Assembly: GCF_050003625.1 (NCBI RefSeq)
Contig: NC_134398.1
Span: 205,207,313-205,271,312 of the forward strand
Source of the DNA: Haematobia irritans
Lineage: Eukaryota; Arthropoda; Insecta; Diptera; Muscidae
Direction of reading: 5' to 3'
Length of the DNA: 64,000 bases
Position 1 is the first letter of the stretch, and every line of letters starts with the position of its first letter. Positions 33,169-44,242 of this stretch are shown here, piece by piece. The notes under the pieces were generated by a model, which did not search any database, had not been told where the DNA came from, and saw nothing but the letters and a program-made list of their open reading frames with translations. The position numbers and the translations under genes were made by a program.

Positions 33169-33550
33169 CTTCTACTTTAGAGGAGTCTATAAATAATTCT
33201 GAACCGTTATGAACCAATTTTCGCAAGTGATCCAAATTTCAGCCGGATCGGATGAAATGTGTTCCTTCATGAGACTCCAGGAAGAAATGTGCATACATAC
33301 AGCATATATTGACATCACTAACCAAATTTCAACCGAATCGTACGAAATTTGCCCCTCCTAGAGGCTCCGGAAGTCAAATTTGAGCGTAAGTTTATATGGG
33401 GACTATACCTAAAAGTGATCCAATAAGGCTCATTCTCAATACCATCCGATCTACATCAATAACAGCACCATGGGTCAAGTTTCAAGAAATTTTCGCTTTC
33501 TAAAGGTTCCGGAAGTCAAATTTGGGGATCCGTTTATCTGCTGAAAAATT
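33169..33550 (-). repeat. Family A units, minus orientation
   Basis: The motifs CCAAATTTCAACCGAATCG, GAGGCTCCGGAAGTCAAATT and TTTATATGGGGACTATA match family A units in reverse. There is no head or microsatellite. Confidence 0.55.
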
Positions 33551-34554
33551 AAATAAATTTGTGGTAAAATTAAAGCTTGTTTGTAATCGCTTAGTCTTTG
33601 CATTAAATCGTGAAAAAAATCCTAGATGTTACCACTGAAAAAACGACCACAACGTTTTTTCAAATCTCTGATCGATTTTTCAATTCAATACAACTTTTCC
33701 ATTTACACAAATAATTAAATTCACCCTGTAGCATATTTAAAAAATTCCTTTAAAACTTTGTAAAGCTACACAAAATGCTCTCTTCGCAATACCATTTCGC
33801 TGCAAGTCATCTTATTAGACAACACAAAAATGCTTTACCTATATCCCCATTCCGTTTGTGGCCATTGTGTATTTTTGGTTGACACATTACTTTGTTGACT
33901 TCTGTGTCAGTTTATTTGTGTTTGTTTTCCGCTTTGTGTTGTGCTGTCTTTTCTTGCTGTTATGCTCCCTACACTCATATTTGGACAACAAAAGTAAACT
34001 TCTCACCTTGTTTGTCTTTCACAGCAATAACAGAGAATCATGCACACACATCCACACATACACATTCTACAGCACACCATCAGGTGAAAGGTGAAGAAGA
34101 GATGTTGGCTGCTAAAGGCCCTCTCCTACACCTTCCTTCACCCCTCCTGCTATTTTCCAAATAAGTGTGTGAAAAACATTTAACTTTTGTTCTTTATTAG
34201 TCATTATGGGTAAGTATTACATGAGAGACAAAGAGAGGATATAAAAACACTAACTGACACAGACTAAGTGACACACTCTCCCACATAGAGGACAGACAAG
34301 TACCATACACACACACAGTCGAACACACTCTCAACCCATAAAAATGCACTACACTAGCTAATGTGTAAATGTGACTTTGTTCTCTCTTTGGTAGAACCTC
34401 TGACACCATTGCGTCTGTTTCATGTTTCATTTTATGAAAATGATTTCAGCCAGAGATGCTGCTTATAAAGGGCGATAGTAAGGAAATGTCATTCAAACAA
34501 AGTGAGATGCATAAAGCACAGTGAATTGGATAATGTAAAACAAAAACAAAATAA
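33551..34554. other. 1 kb without a supported gene
   Basis: The stretch is unique-looking, with CA/AC-rich patches (34040-34080 and 34300-34325). Short frames at 33858-34164 have low-complexity Cys/His/Thr composition and are not convincing genes. Confidence 0.45.
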
Positions 34555-35092
34555 AAACAAGTAAGGAAAGTCTAAAGTCGGGCGGGGCCGACTATATTAT
34601 ACCCTGCACCACTTTGTAGATCCACATTTTCGATACCATATCAAATCCATCAAATGTGTTCTACAATATTTTTAGACTTAAAATTTAAGTCGGCTAATGC
34701 CAATATTAGGAAAAATATGGGAAATATTTAAATCTGAACCAAATTTGGGGCAATTTCGTAAAAGTGTAATTATGATTTATCGGCCGATAGATATGTATTA
34801 GAAATAAGGGAAGATTTGAGTCACTTTTACAAGTTCTCGATTTAGCAGTGGCGATTTTATAAGGAAAATGTGGGTATTGGTCATTTTTGCTCAAATCGGA
34901 AAAACATATATATGGAAGCTATATCGAAATCTGAACCGATTTGAACCAAATTTGACATGCATACCAAGTATTTTATTTCTACACCCTGTGCAAAATTTCA
35001 AGTAAATCGGACTGCAACTTTGATCTCTATGGTCATATGACGGAAAATCGGGCGAAAGATATATATATGGGAGCTATATGTAAATCTGAACG
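34555..35092 (-). mobile_element. Family C element, tail half only
   Basis: On the minus strand it has the tail with GGCCCCGCCCGACTTTAGA and two to three units (AGATATAGC/TTCCATATATA, CGCCCGATTT). The head half is absent. A SINE starts at 35093 where the family C sequence ends. Confidence 0.6.
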
Positions 35093-35389
35093 GAGCCACC
35101 GTATTGCACTGGTTAGCATGTCCGCCTTGCATATACAAGGCCGTGGGTTCGCTTCCTGCTTCGATCGAACACCAAAAAGTTTGTCAGCTGTGGATTATCC
35201 CACCTCAGTAATGCTGGTGACATTTCTGAGGGTTTCAAAGCTTCTCCTAATTGTTTCACTGCAATGTGGAACGCCGTTCGGATTCGGCTATAAAAAGGAG
35301 GTCCCTTGTCATTGAGCTAAACATTGAATTGGACAGCACTCATTTATAAGAGAGAAGTTCACCAATGTGATATCACAATGGACTGAATA

Positions 35390-36688
35390 AAGGGTGATAC
35401 GGTCAAAATTTAGTCAATATAAACTTGACGTATTTCTTTCAATTTTGCATTTAAAAAACCTGAACACCCATAATTTTGAAAGTGTGTGTGTGTAGAATGT
35501 TGCTCCTATTTTGATTTTGGAATTCACTCTTCAGTTGTCAAAATGCTGTCCAAGCGAGAAGAGCAGCGCGTCAAAATTTTGCTCGCGCATCGCGAAAATC
35601 CGAGCTACTCGCACGCAAAGCTGGCAAAATCGCAAAAAGTTGCCAAATTAACCGTTACAAATGTAATTAAAGTGTTTGGGGAACGTTTGTCGACAGCCAG
35701 GAAGTCTGGATCGGGGGGAAATCGAAAACCGGAAGCCGCTGAGACGACAAAGAGAGTTGCCGGTAGTTTCAAGCGAAACCCTAACCTCTCTCTCCGAGAT
35801 GCCGCAAATAAGCTGGGTGTATCGTCTACAACCGCGCATCGAGCCAAAAAACGAGCCGGACTATCGACTTACAAGAAGGTAGTGACTCAAAATCTCGATG
35901 ATAAACAAAATACGACGGCCAAAGCGCGATCCCGGAGGCTGTACACGACGATGCTGAAGAAGTTTGACTGCGTGGTAATGGACGACGAAACCTACGTCAA
36001 AGCCAACTACAAGCATCTTCCGGGACAGGAGTTTTATACGGCAAAAGGAAGGGGAAAGGTAGCAGATATTTTCAACCACATGAAACTGTCAAAATTCGCA
36101 AAGAAATATCTGGTTTGGCAAGCCATCTGTACCTGTGGCTTGAAAATCAGCATTTTCATAGCTTCCGGGACTGTCAACCAAGAAATTTACCTGAAAGAGT
36201 GTTTGAATAAACGTCTGCTGCCTTTCCTGAAGAAACACGGTTGTTCCGTACTGTTTTGGCCGGATTTTGCATCTTGCCATTACGGTAAAAAGGCCATGGA
36301 GTGGGACGCCGCCAACAACGTGCAGGTGGTTCCCAAGGACAAGAACCCTCCCATCACGCCAGAGCTCCGCCCAATTGAGAAATACTGGGCTATTGTCAAG
36401 CGGAACCTAAAGAAGACCAAAAAACTGCTAAGGACGAGCAGCAGTTCAAGGCAAACTGGCTTTCTGCGGCGAAGAAGGTGGACAAGGTGGCTGTACAAAA
36501 TCTGATGGCAGGTGTCAAGCGTGAGACCCGGCAATTCGGATTTTGAAAAGCGAAAGCCTTACTGAATATTTTTCCTGAATTTTATACTAATTGAACTTGA
36601 AAAAGAAATTTAATTTGATTTTTTAAATAAACGATTTCACCGATTTACACGCGTTTTCCCTTGGCCAAATTTTGACCCTATCACCCTT
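35390..36688 (+). mobile_element. Tc1/mariner element, DD37E type, 1.3 kb
   Basis: The terminal inverted repeats begin AAGGGTGATA-C/G-GGTCAAAATTT at both ends. TA duplications lie at 35388-35389 and 36689-36690. Both TIRs and the TSD are intact, so the element could in principle be mobilised in trans. The transposase gene inside is frameshifted near its end. Confidence 0.9.
35543..36505 (+). CDS. DD37E Tc1/mariner transposase, C-terminus frameshifted
   Basis: I choose the ATG at 35543 because homology with the second copy and the helix-turn-helix begin there. The N-terminus has two helix-turn-helix-like segments (about 5-110, including SYSHAKLAKS and LSLRDAANKLGVS). The catalytic residues are D148 (MDDETY), D241 (FWPDFAS) and E279 (LRPIEKYW), with 37 residues between the last two. 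This is the spacing of the ITmD37E/DD37E group known from insects. At about 36419 a six-A run replaces the seven-A run of the second copy, shifting the frame, so the final ~28 residues are abnormal and the natural end is lost. All three catalytic residues lie before the shift, so partial activity cannot be excluded. It acts on TIR ends by cut-and-paste at TA sites. Confidence 0.85.
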   Translation: MLSKREEQRVKILLAHRENPSYSHAKLAKSQKVAKLTVTNVIKVFGERLSTARKSGSGGNRKPEAAETTKRVAGSFKRNPNLSLRDAANKLGVSSTTAHRAKKRAGLSTYKKVVTQNLDDKQNTTAKARSRRLYTTMLKKFDCVVMDDETYVKANYKHLPGQEFYTAKGRGKVADIFNHMKLSKFAKKYLVWQAICTCGLKISIFIASGTVNQEIYLKECLNKRLLPFLKKHGCSVLFWPDFASCHYGKKAMEWDAANNVQVVPKDKNPPITPELRPIEKYWAIVKRNLKKTKKLLRTSSSSRQTGFLRRRRWTRWLYKI

Positions 36689-36730
36689 TAGTCTAAGTGA
36701 GCCTGATACATCGTGCTGGCACCTAACCTA

Positions 36731-37999
36731 ACAGGTCGATAAGTCCCCGGTCTGACACATAGATGGCGTCGCTAGTATTAAATGCATATTATTTTTATAT
36801 AGTACCAACCTTCAAATGATTCGCCTGTAAGTCAATTAGTTTGTGAGATAGAGCGTCTTTTGTGAAACAACTTTTGTTATTGTGAAAAAAAAAGTAAAAA
36901 AAGGAATTTCGTGTTTTGATAAAATACTGTTTTCTGAAGGGAAAAAAATACGGTGGAAGCAAAAACTTGGCTTGATAATGAGTTTCTGGACTCTGCCCCA
37001 GCGAAATCAACAATAATTGATTGGTATGCAAAATTCAAGCGTGGTGAAATGAGCACGGAGGACGGTGAACGCAGTGGACGCCCGAAAGAGGTGGTTACCG
37101 ACGAAAACGTCAAAAAATCCACAAAATGATTTTGAATGACCATGAAGTTGATCGAGATGGCAGAGGCCTTAAAGATATCAAAGGAACGTGTTGGTCATAT
37201 CATTCATCAATATTTGGATATGCGGAAGCTCTGTGCAAAATTGGTGCTGCGCGAGCTCACATTTCACCAAAAACAACAATGTGTTGATGATTATGAGCGG
37301 TGTTTGCAGCTGTTAATTCGTAATACACCCGAGTTTTTCCGTCGATATGTGACAATGGATGAAACATGGCTCCATCACTACACTCCTGAGTCCAATCGAC
37401 AGTCAGCTGAGTGGACAGCGACTGGTGAACCTTCTCCGAAGCATGGAAAGACTCAAAAGTCCACTGGGAAAGTAATGGCCTCTGTTTTTTGGGATGCGTG
37501 TGGAATAATTTTTATCGATTATCTTGAGAAAGGAAAAACTATCAACAGTGACTATTATATAGCGTTATTGGAGCGTTTGAAGGTCGAAATCGGGGCAAAC
37601 CGGCCCCATATGAAGAAGAAAAAAGTTTTGTTCCACCAGGACAACGCACCGTGCCACAAGTTATTGAGAACGATGGCAAAAGTTCATTAATTGGACTTCG
37701 AATTGCTTCGCCATCCACCGCATTCTCCAGATCTGACCCCCAGCGACTTATTCTTGTTCTCAGACCTCAAAAGGATGCTCGCAGGGAAAAAATTTGGCTG
37801 CAATGAAAAGGCGATCGCCGAAACTGAGGCCTATTTTGAGGCAAAACCGAAGGAGTACTACCAAAATGGTATCAAAAAATTGGAAGGTCGTTATAATCGT
37901 TGTATCGCTCGTGAAGGGAACTATGTTGAATAATAAAAACGAATTTTGACAAAAAATGTTTTTTTCTTTGTTAGACCGGGGACTTATCAGCCAACCTGT
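36731..37999 (+). mobile_element. Himar1-like mariner (irritans group), about 1.27 kb
   Basis: The left TIR starts ACAGG and contains GATAAGTCCCCGGTCT. The right TIR is the inverse (AGACCGGGGACTTATC ... CCTGT), with 4 bp missing on the left. TA duplications lie at 36729-36730 and 38000-38001. The TIR matches the irritans-group ends as I remember them. The insertion point is the end of the SINE tail. Confidence 0.88.
36892..37933 (+). pseudogene. Himar1-like mariner transposase, multiply broken
   Basis: Translated blocks cover almost the whole of a DD34D mariner transposase. The catalytic Asp codons are at 37358 (TMDETW), 37640 (FHQDNAPCH) and 37745 (TPSDLF), the last two 35 codons apart in the same frame. 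Lesions visible by frame comparison are: no ATG at the expected start (AAGTAAAA at ~36892), single-base length changes in A runs near 36945 and 37112, a ~5-bp gap near 37140, and an in-frame TAA at 37688-37690 between the second and third Asp. It cannot make a functional enzyme. The N-terminal frame is readable only in pieces; the largest open stretches are 37136-37687 and 37691-37933. Confidence 0.85.
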
Positions 38000-38001
38000 T
38001 A

Positions 38002-39115
38002 AATGTGATAGGAATTTATTAAGCTTTAGAAGGCATACTATGTTAGTTATAAAGTCTTGCCTTCATAACTAATTTCACAATTAGTTAATTTTCTTATTTA
38101 AACATATCGCATTGATATCATATTAATTCAAAATGATAAAACACAAGCATTTTATAGTGAATGATTAAAAATTTTCTTTATTCATTGTTTAATTATTTAA
38201 TTATTAAAATGAGAATTCTTATAGTTTGTATATGTCATTGTAAATTCCAAATATATGTCAGAAATGTTATAACATTTATAAACCTAAACTGTAATTATAA
38301 AATTGTATAAGATATTGTTAACATAACATAATCAATAAAATGTTAATAATTATGAAAAATCTTAAGATTACATTAGAATTAGAATTACTTTTAGAATATA
38401 CGATGTGGCAGAATCAATATCTGATGGGTGTTTATGGGGCTTTGTAAGTGATTTATGAATTGCAATAGTGATGTATTTGAATCATTGCAAAAATATCATA
38501 ATATCCTATGATGTGGATTATTTTCATTTGAACTGAGCTGTGTTCCATGTGGCGTATGGTTTATAGATTTTTTCGAACACATTCGTCATACGCACTATGG
38601 TACAGATTTGCTTAGTAGAATATTTTCGATTTTCGCACTTTGTAATCATTCTACCCAATAATATTTTAATTTAAGCCTTTTTCATGGTCCAGGCCAGTAA
38701 AAATGTGATATAGAGAGACAGGGATTTTTAACCATCGTCGGTACGAGTATGTTAAAAGGTTGTGCCAATATACACAAATTATGCCACAAAATTCCGGCGG
38801 CTATTGTTATAATTTCAAAATTAAAAATATTCTGATATTTTGTATGAAAATTTAAACGACATAATATGTTTGCAATACCCCTTTTTCGTCCATGGGGATT
38901 ATCCTACTTCAACTGCATAAAATATTATATGTTTTTTTTTTTTGTCAAATAACAGAGAGAATGTAACTATTTAAAAGTTCGTAATAATAATAACATTTTT
39001 TTACGATGTCGGATAAAGGGACCAGCTTTTGCTTTCCAGAAAATTGTAATTTTCCAAAAAAAAAGAATGGAAGAGGAAACTGTTTTAATTTTCAAAAAAA
39101 AAAAAATGGCCGATT
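38002..39115. other. 1.1 kb without a supported gene
   Basis: AT-rich unique-looking sequence with no ORF, repeat head or TIR that I can recognise. Confidence 0.45.
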
Positions 39116-39214
39116 AGAAGTTAAAACTTCCGAGCAAAAATATTGGAAGTTCTTCTAAAGGCACAATTTTAAAAGCGCTTTCAAAAATGTCTTCCCAAAA
39201 ATGTTCTTTATGTT
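39116..39214 (+). mobile_element. M1 left-end fragment
   Basis: It contains GAGCAAAAATATTGGAAGTT and the following ~65 bp of the M1 left end. It stops where the family B head begins at about 39215, so M1 was truncated or interrupted there. Confidence 0.55.
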
Positions 39215-39532
39215 TATACGCACCACCATAGAATGGTGATGGGGGGATACTAAGTTTGTCATTTCGTTTGTAACACATCGAAATATCGTTTTCCGACTAT
39301 ATAAAGAGTATATATTCTTGATCAGGGAGAAATTTTAAGACGATATAAGCATGTCCGTCTGTCTGTTGTAATTACGCTAAACTCTTCAATAATGGAACTA
39401 TCGTTCTGAAATTTGGCACAGGATCGTCTTTTGTCTGCACGCAGGTCAAGTTCGAAGATGGGCTATATCGGTTCAGGTTTTGATATAGCTCCCATATAAA
39501 CCGATCCCTTTATTTGGGGTCATGGGCTTATA

Positions 39533-40479
39533 AAGGGTGCTTAAATTGTAAGGGCCGATGTTGAATGTGAACCACACCTAAACGCAAAGTTTTTTCCGAA
39601 TTTTATTTGACATTTCTCTATTTCAGATTTACTCAATTTGAATCATGGAGAGATACACAATCCAACAACGTGTTAAATGGTTCCAAGAAATGGCAACAGT
39701 GGATTATCAATTTTCGAAGAAAATCATCTTCAGTGATGAGGCAAATTTTCACCTCAGTGTATTCGTCAATAAACAGAATTGCCGCATTTGGGCAAAAGAG
39801 AATCCAAGAGTGATTGTCGAAAAAACAATGCACCCACAAAGAGTGACTGTTTGGTGCGGTTTATGGGCTGGCGGCATCATCGGGCCGTATTTTTTCCAAA
39901 ATGAGACCGGTCAGGCGGTTACTGTGAATGGTGTTCGCTATCGTGAGATGATAACGAACTTTTTATGGCCCGAATTGGAAGATATGCATGTGGACGATAT
40001 GTGGTTTCAGCAGGACGGTGCCACTTGCCACACAGCTAACGAAACAATGGCTCTTTTGCGCAACAAATTCAATGGCCGTGTTATCTCACGTAATGGCGAT
40101 GTCAATTGGCCGCCAAGATCATGTGATTTGACACCGTTGGACTTTTTTCTTTGGGGTTATTTGAAAGAAAAGGTGTACGTCCATAAGCCAGCAACAATTC
40201 AAGAGTTAAAGGATGAGATAATTCGGCACATTAACGGCATAGAACCTCCATTATGCCACAGCGTCATCGAAAATTTGGTCCATCGGTTGAAGGTGTGCCA
40301 CCGAGGTCGCGGCGCTCATTTGGCCGATATTTTGTTCCATACATAATTGAGTAATACCAATATATCACAATAAACTAAATATATCAATATTTCATATTAA
40401 AATAAAATTACAATAATTTCCTAAATAGTTTGTGTTTTATTCAAAATCAACATCGGCCCTTGAAATTTTAACCACCCTT
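39533..40479 (+). mobile_element. Tc1/mariner element, DD41D type, internally deleted (947 bp)
   Basis: The TIRs start AAGGGTG-C/G-TTAAA and share the GGGCCGATGTTGA core at both ends, ~31 bp long. TA duplications lie at 39531-39532 and 40480-40481. The element is about 350 bp shorter than a usual 1.3-kb Tc1/mariner, matching the deletion in its gene. Confidence 0.85.
39645..40346 (+). CDS. DD41D mariner transposase lacking its DNA-binding domain
   Basis: An intact frame of 233 residues codes for a catalytic domain with D31 (FSDEANF), D124 (QQDGATCH) and D166 (TPLDFFLWG). There are 41 residues between the last two, as in the DD41D mariner group (for example rosa-like elements). The first ten residues (MERYTIQQRV) look like a normal N-terminus, but they run straight into the segment just before the first Asp. 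About 110 residues with the helix-turn-helix domains are missing. The reading frame survived the deletion. The product could not bind TIRs itself; it might interact with full-length transposase. Transcription is unknown. Confidence 0.82.
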   Translation: MERYTIQQRVKWFQEMATVDYQFSKKIIFSDEANFHLSVFVNKQNCRIWAKENPRVIVEKTMHPQRVTVWCGLWAGGIIGPYFFQNETGQAVTVNGVRYREMITNFLWPELEDMHVDDMWFQQDGATCHTANETMALLRNKFNGRVISRNGDVNWPPRSCDLTPLDFFLWGYLKEKVYVHKPATIQELKDEIIRHINGIEPPLCHSVIENLVHRLKVCHRGRGAHLADILFHT

Positions 40480-41683
40480 TAGAAACCGTAGTTTTTATCC
40501 AATTTGCCTGAAATTGGAAATCTAGAGGTATTCTAGGACCATAAAGAGTTGTACCGAAAATTGTGTTTATCGGACCATGTTTTGATATAGCCCGCATATA
40601 GACTGATCTACCGATTTTATTTCTTAGGCTTCTAAAATCCGTAGTTATTGTCCAATTTGCCTGAAATTGGAAATCTGGAGGTATTCCAGAACTGTAAAGA
40701 GGTATGGCGAAGATGGTGAGTATCGGTCCATGTTTTGGTAGAGCCCCCATATAGACCGATCTCCCGATTTTACTTCTTGGACTTCTAAAATCCGTAGCTT
40801 TTATCCAATTTGCCTCAAATTGAAAAAATATAGGTATTCTAGGACCATAAAGAGCTGTGCCAAAAATGGTGAGTATCGGTCCATGTTTTGGTATAGCCCC
40901 ATATAACATAGACCGATCTCCTGATTTTACTTCTACAATCCGTAGTTTTTATCCAATTTGTCTAAAATTTGATATCTAGAGATATTCTAGGACCATAAAG
41001 AGGTGTACCGAAAATAGTGATTATCGGATCATGTTTTGGTATAACCCCCATATAGACCGATCTCCTGATTTTACTTGTTGGACATCTAAAATCCGTAGTT
41101 TTTATCCATTTTACCTGAAGTTGGAAATCTAGAGGTATTCTAGGACCATAAAGAGGTATGGCGAGTATATTGTGTATCGGTACAGTTTTTGATATAGCCC
41201 CCTTATAAACCGACCCTCCGATTTGGTGTCTAGATTCTAGAACTACACTTAACTGTGCTGAATATAGTGTGTATCCCACCATGTCTTTGGCATAGCCCCC
41301 ATTACACCGATCTCCCGATTTAACTTCTAGGGTTGCTAGCTTTTATCCGATTTGCCACAAATTGAGAATATGCTGGCATTTTAAACCCACAAAAAAATGT
41401 ATATGATTTAGTTTTTATCGGTCCATTTGGTAAAGCCTCCATATAGACCGATTTCAGATCTTGAAGATACAGAAGGTGCACTGATCATGAAAGTTGCTTG
41501 AAACTGAATGTAAAATTTCCAGATTTACCTCTCGTAATTATTTAAATAATTGCGGTAAAAATCTACAGATTTTAGATTTCAAATCAAGGCGTTATTTCAT
41601 CATTTTCTTGCACGCTTACATGAGATGTTTATGATTCCTCTAAAACTCAAACAAAAAATGGTTCTTATTAATCCAGAATCTCA

Positions 41684-42927
41684 TAAAAACCTGAACACCC
41701 CTCATTTTGAAGGTGTGTGTGTGTGTGTGTGAAGAATGTTGCTCCTATTTTGATTTTGGAATTCACTCTTCAATTGTCAAAATGCCATCCAAGCTAGAAG
41801 AGCAGCGTATCAAAATTTTGCTCGTGCATCGCGAAAATCCGAGATACTCGCACGCAAAGCTGGCAAAATCGCTAAAAGTTACCAAATCAACCGTTACAAA
41901 TGTAACTAAAGTGTTTGGGGAACGTTTGTTGACAGCCAGGAAGTCTGGATCGGGGGGAAATCGAAAACCGGAAGCCGCTGAAACGACAAAGAGAGTTGCC
42001 GGTAGCTTCAAGCGAAACCCTAACCTCTCTCTCCGAGATTCCGCAAATAAGCTGGGTGTATCGTCTACAACCGTGCATCGAGCCAAAAAACGAGCCGGAC
42101 TATCGACTTACAAGAAGGTAGTGACTCCAAATCGCGATGATAAACAAAATACGACGGCCAAAGCGCGATCCCGGAGGCTGTTCACGACGATGCTGACGAA
42201 GTTTGACTGCGTGGTAATGGACGACGAAACCTACGTCAAAGCCAACTACAAGCATCTTCCGGGACAGGAGTTTTATACGGCAAAAGGAAGGGGAAAGGTA
42301 GCAGACATTTTCAAGCACATAAAACTGTCAAAGTTCGCAAAGAAATATCTGGTTTGGCAAACCATCTCTACCTGTGGCTTGAAAAGCAGCATTTTCATAG
42401 CTTCCGGGACTGTCAACCAAGAAATTTACGTGAAAGAGTGTTTGAATAAACGTCTGCTGCCTTTCCTGAAGAATCACGGTTGTTCCGTACTGTTTTGGCC
42501 GGATTTGGCATCTTGGCATTACGGAAAAAGGGCCATGGAGTGGTACGCCGCCAACAACGTGCAGGTGGTTCCCAAGGACAAGAACCCTCCCAACACGCCA
42601 GAGCTCCGTCCAATTGAGAAATACTGGGCTATTGTCAAGCGGAACCTAAAGAAGACCAAAAAAACTGCTAAGGACGAGCAGCAGTTCAAGGCAAGCTGGC
42701 TTTCTGCGGCGAAGAAGGTGAACAAGGTGCTGTACAAAATCTGATGGCAGGTGTCAAGCGTGAGGCCCGGCAATTCGGATTTGGAAAAGCGAAAGCCTAA
42801 CTGAATATTTTTCCTGAATTGTATACTAATTGAACTTGAAAAAGAAATTTAATTTGATTTTTTAAATAAACGATTTCACCGATTTACACGCGTTTTCCCT
42901 TCACCAAATTTTGACCGTATCACCCTT
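41684..42927 (+). mobile_element. DD37E Tc1/mariner, second copy, 5' truncated
   Basis: It is closely similar to 35390-36688 but lacks the first ~65 bp including the left TIR. The right TIR (ACCGTATCACCCTT) is intact, with TA at 42928-42929. A (GT)n run at 41712-41731 is longer than in the first copy. With one TIR missing the element is immobile. Confidence 0.88.
41782..42744 (+). CDS. DD37E transposase, second copy, C-terminus frameshifted
   Basis: The start at 41782 corresponds to 35543 of the first copy. The 320-residue product has the same helix-turn-helix N-terminus and catalytic D148, D241 and E279. It keeps the seven-A run at about 42658-42664 that the first copy has lost. It has instead lost one G near 42728, so it ends about 20 residues early on an out-of-frame TGA. 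The two copies therefore carry different C-terminal lesions, and both retain the catalytic triad. Confidence 0.85.
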   Translation: MPSKLEEQRIKILLVHRENPRYSHAKLAKSLKVTKSTVTNVTKVFGERLLTARKSGSGGNRKPEAAETTKRVAGSFKRNPNLSLRDSANKLGVSSTTVHRAKKRAGLSTYKKVVTPNRDDKQNTTAKARSRRLFTTMLTKFDCVVMDDETYVKANYKHLPGQEFYTAKGRGKVADIFKHIKLSKFAKKYLVWQTISTCGLKSSIFIASGTVNQEIYVKECLNKRLLPFLKNHGCSVLFWPDLASWHYGKRAMEWYAANNVQVVPKDKNPPNTPELRPIEKYWAIVKRNLKKTKKTAKDEQQFKASWLSAAKKVNKVLYKI

Positions 42928-42929
42928 TA

Positions 42930-43334
42930 TAACTCGTTTGTTTTAATGGGTTAAATTTTTTTGGGTCTTTAAATTTTTTTTTATTTCAAATACGTTAAAA
43001 ACAGAGTAAGAATAATTAAAATGATACAAATTATATAAATTTTGGCAAAAAAAAAATGCTAAATCTTTTCTAAAAATATTTTTAAAAATATTTGGTGTCA
43101 AATGACAAGCGTTAGAATGGTTTAAATAAAATTAATATTTATTTATTTGGGAAAATATTTAAAAAATGTTATCCACATCCATAACACTGATTTGGAATCA
43201 CACAAGAAGTGATGCAAATTCATTGCAACGGCTGTTGAAATGGTGGCACCTGTTGCATTAATCGCTTCTTCGCCAATTTTGCACCACTTCCGGATCCAAA
43301 AAGAACATTTTCACAACTTTCTTTGGCGACGCTT
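42930..43334 (+). mobile_element. M1 copy lacking its left end
   Basis: It starts at the TTTTAATGGGTTAAA segment about 130 bp into M1 and runs to GGCGACGCTTTGATC, just short of the right TIR. It abuts the right end of the DD37E copy. Confidence 0.6.
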
Positions 43335-44230
43335 TGATCCTCGACCATATATCGAAAAATCATGTACCCCATGAGTAAATGAATACTAATCTTCACCAAG
43401 AAAATCGGATAAATTAAGATTTTGATCTATTTTCAAAAAAAAAAAAAAAAAAAAAAAAAACGTACATCCCTTTTCCCGATGAAATATTGGAAAACAAATT
43501 AGGCGTTTTTTGTCCACATAATTTTGGTCTAATTTTCAAAACAAAGAGCAATAAATAAAATCATATTAATCATCCGGCGGGTGAGAAGGTTCTTTGAGAC
43601 CTTTTTCATTTTGAAACGGAAATTACTCCTTGATGGTCCAAGGGAGTTATACCCGACCTCCAAATGTATGCCATGGAAATTTAAGCTAAAATCGTTTCAA
43701 ACCGTTTCAAAGTGATGCGACCAATAATTTATTGTCTGTTGAGATTTTAATGTGTTTAGAATGGGGACGTGTGAAAAGGTCCCCGGGGACCTTTTACTGA
43801 AATTCCAAGACTTCATCAGTAAAAGCACTGAATTTTCGCGTTTATTTTTGTTTGAATACATCTCTGAAACGGAAACAGAAACACATATAACATCCTCTAA
43901 GAAATTTGTGACAACGACGATGGTGAAGACGAAGAAACTGATGCTCAGCAACCGATATGAACCAATTTCCACATGGTGATTAGAGGGCAAAATTTCGAAG
44001 GGATGAGATGAAATTGGAGACCTTAAAAGTCAGTGGACGGTGAATTTACATGGGGCGAAATATATTGTTATGTTGGTTCTGATCGTACCACACCTTCACA
44101 TACCTCCCATACAAAGGGATCAAAAATATCTGAGATAACACAAATAGCAAAATATCCGTCATATGGGAGCGGTTACAGAACTCACTATCAAATTTTGTAT
44201 GGTTAGAGCCAAGATATTAACCAAGTTGTG
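43335..44230. other. Family E scrap and sequence without a supported gene
   Basis: Positions 43345-43550 contain ATATCGAAAAATCATGTACC and a long A run (43434-43460), resembling family E. The rest is unclassified. Short frames at 43697-43990 on both strands are not convincing. Confidence 0.4.
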
Positions 44231-44242
44231 AGCCAAATTTTG

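Larger units (their letters stand above)
35093..36730 (+). mobile_element. tRNA-derived SINE split by a DD37E mariner
   Basis: The SINE head is at 35093-35160, with A box TGGTTAGCATG (35110-35120) and a one-base-variant B box GGTTCGCTTCC (35146-35156). The body runs to GGACTGAATA at 35389. The remaining tail (GTCTAAGTGAGCCTGATACA ... CACCTAACCTA) resumes at 36691 after the mariner. Joining the two sides gives the uninterrupted junction seen in the SINE at 13665-14015. The last tail bases are where the Himar1-like element starts. Confidence 0.8.
39215..41683 (+). mobile_element. Family B hairpin element interrupted by a DD41D mariner
   Basis: The head (TATACGCACCACCATAGAAT), a TTCCGACTATATAAAG motif and a short GTCTGTC microsatellite (39355-39368) are present, then units up to 39532. 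After the mariner the units resume at 40480 exactly where the sequence is expected to continue (TAGAAACCGTAGTTTTTATC). They run to about 41683, where a truncated DD37E copy cuts the element. Confidence 0.7.

Noticed and set aside
33858..34164. Small secreted Cys-rich protein
   Set aside because: Overlapping frames, CA-repeat composition and no homologous motif; probably chance.
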